DNA of 29,957 bases from a virus: IMG/VR virus record IMGVR_UViG_3300006926_000015, positions 1 to 29,957 of that record; one strand, written 5' to 3'. The translations under genes were made by a program, and so were the position numbers. The notes beneath the pieces were generated by a model. It was not told where the DNA came from and did no database searches. It saw only the letters and a program-made list of their open reading frames with translations. Positions 23,948 to 29,957 of the stretch are shown here, piece after piece. Numbering within the stretch: position 1 is the first letter of the stretch; each line of letters starts with the position of its first letter.

Positions 23948-24541
23948 TTATTGAACGCAACTTGAAACTGCGTCATCTTCTGTTTCTATAAAAGGACTAT
24001 CACAAGCCGGAAAATCATATTGAACATAAACTCCAAAATCTAATGTCCACCCTGTAACTGCATTGTCAAATCTTTCTGTGAATGGATTAAATATGAAATC
24101 TCCTTTTATATAATATTCTGGCAATGCGTCTTCCCAACCTACTTGTGCTTGGTCTTTCAACATACTGCCATTTTTAAATTCATTCACAATATCAAGTAGA
24201 ATTTGCAAAGTATCTGATTGAACTTGTTGCTGATTGCTCTGACTTGGTTCCACCAAATCCATAATTATTAATTGGAAATTGAAAACCATTTCTGCATCTT
24301 CTGTTTGCACATTGTCAGTCACTAAATGAAAATATGGATATGTAGTATTTTTTTCCAAATCTACTGCCCAAATATCTCCACTATCAACTTGCTCCACAAA
24401 TTTATGTTTCCAAGCAATGCACAATAAAGTTTCAATTACATTGTTAAAAGTTTTATAACCAACGCTGTCGTGTGGAAACTGATCTGTGACAGAAGTTTCA
24501 CTTTGATTTCTCCACATTGCATATCTACTTTCATTTGCCAT
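23948..24541 (-). CDS. Tail terminator/completion-like protein, 197 aa
   Basis: The protein contains YKTFNNVIETLLCIAWKHKF (29-48) and a block around 85-125 with FNFQLIIMDLVEPS and QSDTLQILLDIVNEF. This order (helix, strand with MDxV, then SDTLQ-LLD helix) recalls tail completion proteins next to chaperone genes in Bacteroidota phages. It starts two bases after the stop of the chaperone extension frame. The role is inferred. Confidence 0.62.
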   Translation of the reverse strand: MANESRYAMWRNQSETSVTDQFPHDSVGYKTFNNVIETLLCIAWKHKFVEQVDSGDIWAVDLEKNTTYPYFHLVTDNVQTEDAEMVFNFQLIIMDLVEPSQSNQQQVQSDTLQILLDIVNEFKNGSMLKDQAQVGWEDALPEYYIKGDFIFNPFTERFDNAVTGWTLDFGVYVQYDFPACDSPFIETEDDAVSSCVQ

Positions 24542-24543
24542 TT

Positions 24544-24822
24544 CTAATATTTTTTATTGTGTCGTCTTTGTTGCTTTTGTGTTTCTTCCAAGTCTGTTTC
24601 ATAACATAACCAAGTCAAACAAGTATATAATTCCATTTTCACTATGCTTTCTAAATTCCTGATATTTCCATTTGTCAATCGATACATCACTCCGAACCAT
24701 CCCCAGCGTTTTGAAAATGTTTCGTCTGTGTTTCTGACTGTTTCACCTGGCTCGTATTCTCTTTCAGTTTGGTCACCAAATACTGTGGCAAAATTAGCAA
24801 GAGTTGTTTTGCGAAACTCCAA
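24544..24822 (-). CDS. Tail assembly chaperone extension, reached by -1 frameshift
   Basis: This frame (92 aa) has no convincing start of its own: it opens at TTG (24822-24820) directly inside the T9 run. Read after a -1 slip it follows residue 177 of the upstream chaperone, giving a 269-aa fusion, the analogue of lambda gpGT. It contains KRWGWFGVMYRLTNGNI and a MELYTCLTWLCYETD helix, patterns I associate with the end of tail chaperones in Bacteroidota phages, where they can be in the same frame. The 136-base overlap with the shorter frame is normal for programmed shifts. Confidence 0.72.
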   Translation of the reverse strand: MEFRKTTLANFATVFGDQTEREYEPGETVRNTDETFSKRWGWFGVMYRLTNGNIRNLESIVKMELYTCLTWLCYETDLEETQKQQRRHNKKY

Positions 24823-25352
24823 AAAAAAACCAGAGCACTTTCAACTATTGATGCTGGCATCTCTTTAAATTCCTGTATGCGCATTGGTTTTGTGCTCGTG
24901 TCGTATGCTTCAATTGTATAAAAATTATCTTTGGTTTCTAAAACAGGACGGTATAAAATTGCCATAATCTTTGCAAGATTTTCTTGCATTCCGTCTGTGA
25001 TGCACGTCTCCAAATCCGCCCACTCCCCCAATGTGATTTCCTGTAAATTAGGATGAAATCCGTATTCAACATCATTGAGTGTAAATCTATTTCTCAGATC
25101 ACTATTAGCTCTACTTTGAATATCAGCCAATTTTGTGAGCAAAGAATTTACATCAGTCAATGAAAATTGTTTGATTAAGTTTGTTGGCATATCAGATAAA
25201 TTCTCCAACATACTCAATGCTTCATTTGCTTTGCCCTGCTCTCCATTATGTGCTGCAACAAGCTCAGCCCATTTATCCAACGTCACGTCTTCCCAAGAAT
25301 TTATGATGTTAAATGTTTGTTTCTTTCCGTCTTTATCGATTTTGACTTTCAT
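24687..25352 (-). CDS. Tail assembly chaperone, short form (gpG analogue)
   Basis: The 221-aa protein has an acidic helical first half (TLDKWAELVAAHNGEQ, about 24-39), a central FTLNDVEYGFHPNLQEITLGEW segment (first part only, 108-127) and a FKEMPASIVESALVFFW block ending at residue 178. The slippery T9 lies exactly at codons Val175-Phe177. Ribosomes that do not slip make this 221-aa form; those that slip make 269 aa. Such chaperones coat the tape measure during tail assembly. It is the first gene after the 25353-25517 non-coding region and so opens the late transcript. Its distance from the tape measure gene, about 7.5 kb, is unusual. Confidence 0.78.
   Translation of the reverse strand: MKVKIDKDGKKQTFNIINSWEDVTLDKWAELVAAHNGEQGKANEALSMLENLSDMPTNLIKQFSLTDVNSLLTKLADIQSRANSDLRNRFTLNDVEYGFHPNLQEITLGEWADLETCITDGMQENLAKIMAILYRPVLETKDNFYTIEAYDTSTKPMRIQEFKEMPASIVESALVFFWSFAKQLLLILPQYLVTKLKENTSQVKQSETQTKHFQNAGDGSE
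24819..24831 (-). promoter_or_regulatory. Slippery site for programmed -1 frameshift
   Basis: On the minus strand GG is followed by nine T (24829-24821) and GG. In the zero frame the codons are GTT TTT TTT TGG. The heptamer T TTT TTT (24828-24822) fits the X XXY YYZ rule, and a -1 slip moves the ribosome onto TTG GAG TTT of the extension frame. No clear downstream pseudoknot was identified by eye. Confidence 0.7.
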
Positions 25353-25441
25353 AATAGTTAAAGTAAAAAATGAATATTTAGTTTAAAATTAGGTGACGTG
25401 ATATATTTTTATATATTTGCACCACTTGTTTTGGTAATAAA

Positions 25442-25476
25442 GTGCAATATCCTTTTGTCGTAAACCTGAATTGCAC
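25442..25476. other. Hairpin in the non-coding region between terL and the tail genes
   Basis: GTGCAAT (25442-25448) and ATTGCAC (25470-25476) are perfect 7-bp inverted repeats around a 21-base loop. With the terminator hairpin (25484-25517) it makes a two-stem structure. The core TTGCAC also occurs at 25417-25422 and 25521-25526. Apart from these elements the 165-base gap (25353-25517) shows only AT-rich sequence and a TATATTTG (25412-25419) on the plus strand without a good -33 box. Confidence 0.45.
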
Positions 25477-25483
25477 GAAATTG

Positions 25484-25517
25484 AAAAGAGAGTGCATTCC
25501 GTAATGTGCTCTCTTTT
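25484..25517 (-). terminator. Terminator directly after the large terminase gene
   Basis: AAAAGAGAG (25484-25492) pairs with CTCTCTTTT (25509-25517) over 9 bp, with partial pairing inside the loop. The hairpin abuts the TerL stop at 25518. Downstream on the minus strand the T tract is TTTTCAATTT, moderate; on the plus strand six T follow, so the element may act in both directions. Confidence 0.7.
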
Positions 25518-26828
25518 TTATTGCACAAAATACTTCCCATAATTTCCGTCAATCTCATAAAACATTCTCATTGCCATTGCATCAGCGTAGTCTGGTGATC
25601 TGCCAAGAATATCTTTAACTTCATCTTTTGGAATCAATTTTAATTTATTGTCTTTGTCTGCATCTTTGGTTCTGACTTGTTCAAGTTCTTCAATTATATA
25701 TTTTTCAATATTCACATCAGGACAATCAATTCCAATTTGTCCTTTGTTGATTAAGTCAGCCAACTTATAATAGCATTGTGTTTTTAAGTTTTGATAGTTC
25801 TCTTTCTTTAATGGTTTTGAATTATTGACAAAACCTCTGCATCTCATAAAATCTTTTGCGCCACCACCAACTCCGTCTTCATCAACAATGATATTGTTTA
25901 AATTGACTTCATATTTTTGCTGTAAGATTTTCAATTGATTTACGACCACATCAATTGCTGACCTGTCCAATGCTTTTATATATTCAATGTGTAATCCATT
26001 CCAAACCATAAACACAGTTTTGTCTGCACCAAATCTTGCAACATCACAAGTGATATATTTCCCACCAAGTTTTCCAACGGATGAAAATAAATTAATGATG
26101 CTGTCGTAATTAATCAAACTGTCGTTTGTTGTATCGTATTCCCAATTTCCAAATAATAATCTTTGTTGCGAAACCTCATCCAAAGTTTGTAATTGTGATT
26201 TGTAATGTTTGCTGATGTATTCATTATCATCCACCAAACTCTGAATAAATTTTCTATGGATTGGCAATGTGCCTTCCTTTGCTGGTTTGTAATATTTTGT
26301 ATAAGTCCAATTCTTTGAGGGGTTGCAAGTCATTAATAATTTTGGTTGGATATTGAACTCATCTAATTTGTATCTCAATCTTGATGCAACAATATTTTTT
26401 GCTTTCTCTGTAATTTGATTTGCCTCGTCTATAAATGCTGCAGTAATTTCTAAACTTCCAAGAGAATCAAAATTTCGGTCTCCTGGATATAAGAACAAAT
26501 CCTTCAATAAAATTTCTGAACCATTGTAGAATGTGATTATGTTTGATGATCCATTGAAACTATAATGCTTGCCTGATTTAAATTTCCACTCCTCACATAT
26601 TTCAAAAAATGTATTCAATGTAGTTTTCTTTAAACTATCAAGCTTTGATCTTGCTAATAAATATCTTGTCTTTGGATATTTGATTGCCAATAAAATTATC
26701 CAAGCACAACCCAAATAAGACTTCCCCCCACCTGCTGCGCCCCCAAATAAAACCTCAGTCGTTTCATTATCAAATAAATATTCTATTGCGGTTTCTTGGG
26801 TGCTCGTAAATTCAGTATCAATAATCAA
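25518..26828 (-). CDS. terL: Terminase large subunit
   Basis: The 436-aa protein is a phage packaging ATPase-nuclease. Walker A is GGAAGGGKS (29-37), Walker B FIDEAN (132-137), the coupling motif TCNPS (167-171). The RNase H-like nuclease domain shows CDVARFGADK (Asp262), IIVDEDGVGGG (Asp316, Asp318) and SPDYADAM (Asp413, Asp416). It pumps DNA into the prohead through the portal and cuts concatemers. Start is TTG at 26828, overlapping the small subunit stop by 11 bases; no in-frame ATG lies near. Its size is normal for compact terminases. Confidence 0.95.
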   Translation of the reverse strand: MIIDTEFTSTQETAIEYLFDNETTEVLFGGAAGGGKSYLGCAWIILLAIKYPKTRYLLARSKLDSLKKTTLNTFFEICEEWKFKSGKHYSFNGSSNIITFYNGSEILLKDLFLYPGDRNFDSLGSLEITAAFIDEANQITEKAKNIVASRLRYKLDEFNIQPKLLMTCNPSKNWTYTKYYKPAKEGTLPIHRKFIQSLVDDNEYISKHYKSQLQTLDEVSQQRLLFGNWEYDTTNDSLINYDSIINLFSSVGKLGGKYITCDVARFGADKTVFMVWNGLHIEYIKALDRSAIDVVVNQLKILQQKYEVNLNNIIVDEDGVGGGAKDFMRCRGFVNNSKPLKKENYQNLKTQCYYKLADLINKGQIGIDCPDVNIEKYIIEELEQVRTKDADKDNKLKLIPKDEVKDILGRSPDYADAMAMRMFYEIDGNYGKYFVQ

Positions 26829-27177
26829 CGCCTTTGATATTTACATTAATTTTAATCGGTTCGTCTCCTGAACTCAAATCAATTTTGTTGGTTTCATTCC
26901 ACCCCAATTGTGTTTTTGCTGCGTGAATAACTACACTCGGAACTTTGTCTTGTACGCATTCATAATATTTTGATTTGATAAAATCTTTTTGAATGTTCTG
27001 AACTTCATTGACTGCATTTTTAAAATCATCATCTTCTTGCAACCATTTATAAAAATTCGTTCTTGACAATTCAGTTGTCTTCAATGCGGTTGTCACAACT
27101 CCGAGTGAAACTTCTAATGCTTTTAACATTCTCTCTTTGTTGATTTGTGTTCTATTTTGTTCTATTTTTTCAGCCAT
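26818..27177 (-). CDS. terS: Terminase small subunit candidate
   Basis: The 119-aa protein has an N-terminal helix-turn-helix-like region (about 15-55: KALEVSLGVVTTALKTTELSRTNFYKW, in which SRTNFYKWL is the recognition helix) and a helical oligomerisation part (56-95) followed by a beta tail. This architecture, with WLQEDDDFKNAV following the HTH, fits small terminase proteins that recognise packaging sites. It directly precedes terL with an overlap and overlaps the methyltransferase end by 16 bases. Confidence 0.82.
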   Translation of the reverse strand: MAEKIEQNRTQINKERMLKALEVSLGVVTTALKTTELSRTNFYKWLQEDDDFKNAVNEVQNIQKDFIKSKYYECVQDKVPSVVIHAAKTQLGWNETNKIDLSSGDEPIKINVNIKGVDY

Positions 27178-28148
27178 TGTTTTTGTATTTGAGTTGATAT
27201 TTGTGCAATCATAATTGGCGGAACTGACATTCCTATTAAATATTTTGGGTCCATTGTTTTGAAATCGTAGTCAAGAGGATATGATCCAATTTTACAATAT
27301 TCACTTTTACTTAATGTTCTTTTTTGTGTTGGGTGGTAACTGTCTCCTGAAGTTATTGTAAAACTGACATCATTCATTTTAAGCTTCTTGATTGCTTTAA
27401 ATAATCCAACGCTTCCCCCTTGTTTCGCTTTCTCCCAATAGTTCGCGTAGAGTGGTGTTAAATCTCCTGGTGGGTGGTCTTCACTTATTCTATTAAATGG
27501 AATTATGCTTTCGTTAAATTCTAACTTCAACTTAGGAAAATCCAAATCATTTCTGTGACAAATAAAAAAAACTCTTTCTCGTTTTTGTGGAACCCCCATT
27601 GATGCTGCATTCAATAAAAATAATTGTACTTTGTAACCTGCATCTTTTAGTGCATCATTGATTTTATGCACATAAACTTTTGCATTGCCAGAAATTAATC
27701 CTTTGACATTTTCTGCAAGAATAACTTTTGGCTGTAACTTCTTTGCGAGTTTTATAAAATCAAAAAACAAATCATCTAACCTTTGAACTGTTTGTCCTTC
27801 TCTAAAATTCTTATTTTTTCCCCAATCCTTTTCTCTGTTTCCAATCATTGTAAAACTTGAGCACGGTGGTGATCCGTCTAAAATATCTAAGTCATATAGT
27901 TCGTCAGGAAATTTTGTGCGGTCTGCAAATATTCTAATGTCTTCTGCATAAAAATATTTTGGATTGTGATTTGCCTGATAAACCTCAGCAATTGCTACAT
28001 CAATTTCCACCCCACCTAAATGTTCACAACCAGAAAGTTTATAGCCCATTGTGGACCCACCACCGCAAACGAATGTGCCAAAAACTTTTAGGCCATTTTT
28101 TTCAGGATAACCATTTTTCAAATTCCATTTGTAATTAAATTGTGGCAT
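27162..28148 (-). CDS. DNA (cytosine-5) methyltransferase
   Basis: All main motifs of C5-cytosine methyltransferases are present in 328 aa: FVCGGGSTMG (motif I, 26-35), DGSPPCSSFT with catalytic Cys96 (motif IV), AENV (motif VI, 145-148), QKRER (motif VIII, 188-192), a KSEYCKIGSYP block (motif IX) and GMSVPPIM near the end (motif X). The region between VIII and IX, the target recognition domain, is short. It transfers methyl from S-adenosylmethionine to cytosine, most simply to protect phage DNA from host restriction. No cognate restriction enzyme gene is seen. It overlaps the ParB-like gene by one base (TAATG) and the terminase small subunit gene. Confidence 0.93.
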   Translation of the reverse strand: MPQFNYKWNLKNGYPEKNGLKVFGTFVCGGGSTMGYKLSGCEHLGGVEIDVAIAEVYQANHNPKYFYAEDIRIFADRTKFPDELYDLDILDGSPPCSSFTMIGNREKDWGKNKNFREGQTVQRLDDLFFDFIKLAKKLQPKVILAENVKGLISGNAKVYVHKINDALKDAGYKVQLFLLNAASMGVPQKRERVFFICHRNDLDFPKLKLEFNESIIPFNRISEDHPPGDLTPLYANYWEKAKQGGSVGLFKAIKKLKMNDVSFTITSGDSYHPTQKRTLSKSEYCKIGSYPLDYDFKTMDPKYLIGMSVPPIMIAQISTQIQKQWLKK

Positions 28149-28750
28149 TAGACTTTTCGGATATTAGAAATTAATATCTTGACTGCCTCGCCTGGTGTTG
28201 CAGCAATTTGACTAAGTTTATTTTTCACAAAATGAAAATCGTCTTCAATATATTCCAATGATAACTTCATTGTGTTTTCAAGATCATCAATGTCAATCTC
28301 TTTATTTTTATTTGCATAGTCAAGATCATCAGGGTTTTGCCATACAGGAACCAACCACTTATCAAGAAGTACACTATCCCATTCATTTGCCAACATATCA
28401 TATTCCCATTCTCCAGCTGTGGCATTGTCTTTAATTATAATTTCCTCACAATATTCTAAATAGGTTTTGGGCTCTCTGTCTTCCTCAATTGCTTTCATAT
28501 TCATTTTGTCGGACATTTCTTTTGTAAACATATCTGTCCATATTTCTTTTCTGTTTAAAAATTGATGTGCTTTCAATCTCATATTTCCACCAAGCACCAT
28601 AAAATCCTCATCAATAATTACAGGTCTCAATTCCATAAATGCTGGAATTGTCTCAATGCTATCCACTAATTTTTTGAACCTCTCATTTTTAATTACTCTT
28701 GGGTTCTTTGGGTTTGATTTGATTTTGTAAATTTTGATTTCTGATTTCAT
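28148..28750 (-). CDS. ParB-like nuclease-domain protein
   Basis: Residues about 5-70 form a ParB/sulfiredoxin-like domain: NPKNPRVIKNERFKKLVDSI (13-32), LRPVIIDEDFMVLGG and the GGNMR box (54-58). A second conserved block, IIKDNATAGEWEYDMLANEW (first part near 104-123), is what I recall from ParB-like proteins linked to phage methyltransferases. Residues 130-200 are acidic and helical. It is a standalone ParB-like protein without partner ParA, so it is more likely a DNA-binding or nuclease partner of the adjacent methyltransferase than a segregation factor. Confidence 0.85.
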   Translation of the reverse strand: MKSEIKIYKIKSNPKNPRVIKNERFKKLVDSIETIPAFMELRPVIIDEDFMVLGGNMRLKAHQFLNRKEIWTDMFTKEMSDKMNMKAIEEDREPKTYLEYCEEIIIKDNATAGEWEYDMLANEWDSVLLDKWLVPVWQNPDDLDYANKNKEIDIDDLENTMKLSLEYIEDDFHFVKNKLSQIAATPGEAVKILISNIRKV

Positions 28751-28781
28751 TTGATATGTTTCTATATTAATTTAAAGTATT

Positions 28782-29009
28782 TTATTTACATTCATTTGCC
28801 AATGCCTCTCTTTTGTCTTTGTCCAATTCTAAAACTTTAATCAGTTTCTCTCTGGTCAATAATTCTTTTGATCCATTAATTTGTCTGTATTCTTTCGGAT
28901 TAAAAATGAGTTTGACTTCACGAACAAAATTGTCTTTGTCCAATTTTACAATCCACCTATTGTTTTTGCTATGGTTGGCAAGTTTCAAATGTGTAAGAAA
29001 ATTACTCAT
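28782..29009 (-). CDS. Hypothetical protein, 75 aa
   Basis: The preferred start is ATG at 29009, overlapping the upstream stop by 8 bases; a longer frame begins at 29033 but would overlap by 32. The product is basic and charged, with the central FVREVKLIFNPKEYRQINGS (near 29-48), and ends in a helix rich in Lys and Leu. No family was recognised. It lies between the zinc-ribbon and ParB-like genes. Confidence 0.65.
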   Translation of the reverse strand: MSNFLTHLKLANHSKNNRWIVKLDKDNFVREVKLIFNPKEYRQINGSKELLTREKLIKVLELDKDKREALANECK

Positions 29010-29412
29010 CTTTATGTTTTTGATAAATGTCATTGAGGCCTTTCCAAATACTGTGCAAACACGAACCGCAACTGGTTTGATTTGAATAATTAGTTCCGTG
29101 AATTGTATTATATAATTCTATAATTCTAATTTTTTGCTCATAATTTTCTGGTCGTTTATCTTTAAATAATGGATGAATTTCAATTACTGCTGCAATCAAA
29201 TCTTTGTCCAATTCTGTTGGGGTTTCAATGGTTGTGGTCTTCATCCATTTTTTATCTGGACAGGACATTGAAGAAATTTTGGATTTCACTCTCACAAAAC
29301 ATCCACAAGATAAACAAGTTCCTGTTGGTTTAAAATACTTAGGACAAGTCTTGCAAATCTCTAACCTCTCATTGTAGATTGATGCGCTTGTAAAAAATTT
29401 ATTCAGTCTCAT
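29002..29412 (-). CDS. Zinc-ribbon protein, 136 aa
   Basis: The first half carries CKTC (20-23), CLSCGC (33-38) and a further Cys at 51 before PDKKW, a metal-binding pattern common in phage proteins of unknown role (DUF6171-like, from memory). The second half is helical with CGSC at 115-118, perhaps completing a second metal site. It overlaps the sigma-like gene by 14 bases and so may be made with it. Binding to nucleic acid or RNA polymerase is possible. Confidence 0.75.
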   Translation of the reverse strand: MRLNKFFTSASIYNERLEICKTCPKYFKPTGTCLSCGCFVRVKSKISSMSCPDKKWMKTTTIETPTELDKDLIAAVIEIHPLFKDKRPENYEQKIRIIELYNTIHGTNYSNQTSCGSCLHSIWKGLNDIYQKHKDE

Positions 29413-29950
29413 TTAATAATTTTTTTAATTGATTTCTCACTTTGTCTATTGTAGTGAATAAAGAATTTCTGCTGATCTTAGTTTTCTCCGCGAGTTTATC
29501 TAATGTGTTCCCTTCGTAATAATACAATTTAAAAATTTCACGGTCGTACCAATAAAAATCATCAAGTGCTGCATCAATTTTTTCTAAGTTCACATAATTG
29601 TCCACCCCTGTATTATTTGGCAAATCTTGAATTGTGCGGTTCCATTCATTTTTGGTATCAGTCGTATGGTAAATGTCATTCAATTTAGAATAATATTTAT
29701 TGATCTTGTAATAATATTTATTGTTTTTGCAAGTCAGGTTTCTTTTAATCATAATACAACCATAAGAAACAATTCCTTTTATTCCGTCAGTTGTATAAAT
29801 TTTTTTTAAGGTGGCGGGGTTCATTTGTAAAAAAAACAAAAGGGTTTCTTGCACCACCTCATCAATTTCATTTTTATCTTTTGTAAATCTAAATGCCTGC
29901 TCTCGGAATTTTGGAATGTGTTCTGTGATATGAATATATATTTTATTCAA
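29399..29950 (-). CDS. Sigma-70-family-like regulator (sigma region 2/4 layout)
   Basis: The 183-aa protein has an N-terminal region resembling sigma region 2 (about 15-45, FREQAFRFTKDKNEIDEVVQ onward), a Lys/Tyr/Asn-rich linker and a C-terminal region 4 helix-turn-helix (about 130-180: WYDREIFKLYYYEGNTLDKL, then SRNSLFTTIDKVRNQLKKLL). It resembles ECF-type sigma factors. It could direct host RNA polymerase to phage middle or late promoters. The start is TTG at 29950, inside the right repeat copy; the frame offers no ATG upstream. On the circular map it overlaps the 122-aa gene by 8 bases. Region 2 is weak, so the exact class is uncertain. Confidence 0.78.
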   Translation of the reverse strand: MNKIYIHITEHIPKFREQAFRFTKDKNEIDEVVQETLLFFLQMNPATLKKIYTTDGIKGIVSYGCIMIKRNLTCKNNKYYYKINKYYSKLNDIYHTTDTKNEWNRTIQDLPNNTGVDNYVNLEKIDAALDDFYWYDREIFKLYYYEGNTLDKLAEKTKISRNSLFTTIDKVRNQLKKLLNETE

Positions 29951-29957
29951 AATCAGG
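29835..29957. repeat. Right copy of 123-bp terminal direct repeat
   Basis: Identical to bases 1-123. It contains the first codons of the sigma-like gene. Joining the two copies gives one continuous minus-strand gene order with normal overlaps. Confidence 0.95.

Noticed and set aside
25412-25419. Plus-strand TATATTTG as a firm promoter
   Set aside because: Matches the -7 box but no TTG lies 19-23 bases upstream, so it is mentioned only as a possibility.
1-29957. tRNA genes, CRISPR arrays, insertion sequences, integrase or att sites
   Set aside because: None was found by reading both strands; no cloverleaf, spaced repeats, transposase or recombinase motifs were seen.

Overview
This 29,957-base window looks like the complete genome of a small siphovirus, opened at an arbitrary point. 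Bases 1-123 and 29835-29957 are identical, giving a circular unit of about 29,834 bp, and the repeat falls inside coding sequence. Every gene I can support is on the minus strand, so the text reads right to left. Several signs point to a Bacteroidota (flavobacterial, probably marine) host: strong AT richness, A-rich leaders without Shine-Dalgarno motifs, a promoter of the TTG/TAnnTTTG type, and protein families I associate with phages of that phylum. The host is inferred, not proven.

In transcription order, a control region (6278-6468) holds a canonical leftward promoter, operator-like inverted repeats and a possible rightward promoter. It first drives a 127-aa gene closed by a strong terminator (5859-5885). 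A long, tightly packed early cluster follows (5830 down to 109), with many ATGA or TAATG overlaps. It carries small unknown proteins, an SSB-like protein ending in DLPF, a protein resembling DnaA domain IV, a replisome-organiser-like winged-helix protein, Cys-rich and membrane mini-proteins, a winged-helix protein with a clamp-binding-like tail, a frameshifted acetyltransferase-like gene and a NinG-like protein. Across the repeat junction come a sigma-factor-like protein, a zinc-ribbon protein, a ParB-like protein, a C5-cytosine methyltransferase and both terminase subunits. A hairpin terminator (25484-25517) ends this unit.

The late genes run from 25352 down to 6469. The tail module is first: a chaperone pair with a likely programmed -1 frameshift on a T9 run, tail completion-like proteins, two large tail-tip or baseplate candidates, a fibre-like protein and the tape measure. 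The head module follows: an XkdF-like protease, coiled-coil and scaffold candidates, the major capsid protein and a tail-tube candidate. A strong terminator (11249-11267) separates these from a second late unit with an unknown structural protein, a portal with an extra C-terminal domain, a connector candidate, a lysis cassette (two holin-like proteins around an M15 peptidase) and a metallophosphoesterase.

No polymerase, primase, helicase, integrase, tRNA or CRISPR array was seen, so replication probably uses the host replisome recruited by the DnaA-like and organiser proteins. No stretch over 300 bases lacks a gene. The two longest non-coding stretches, 6278-6468 and 25353-25517, are both structured.
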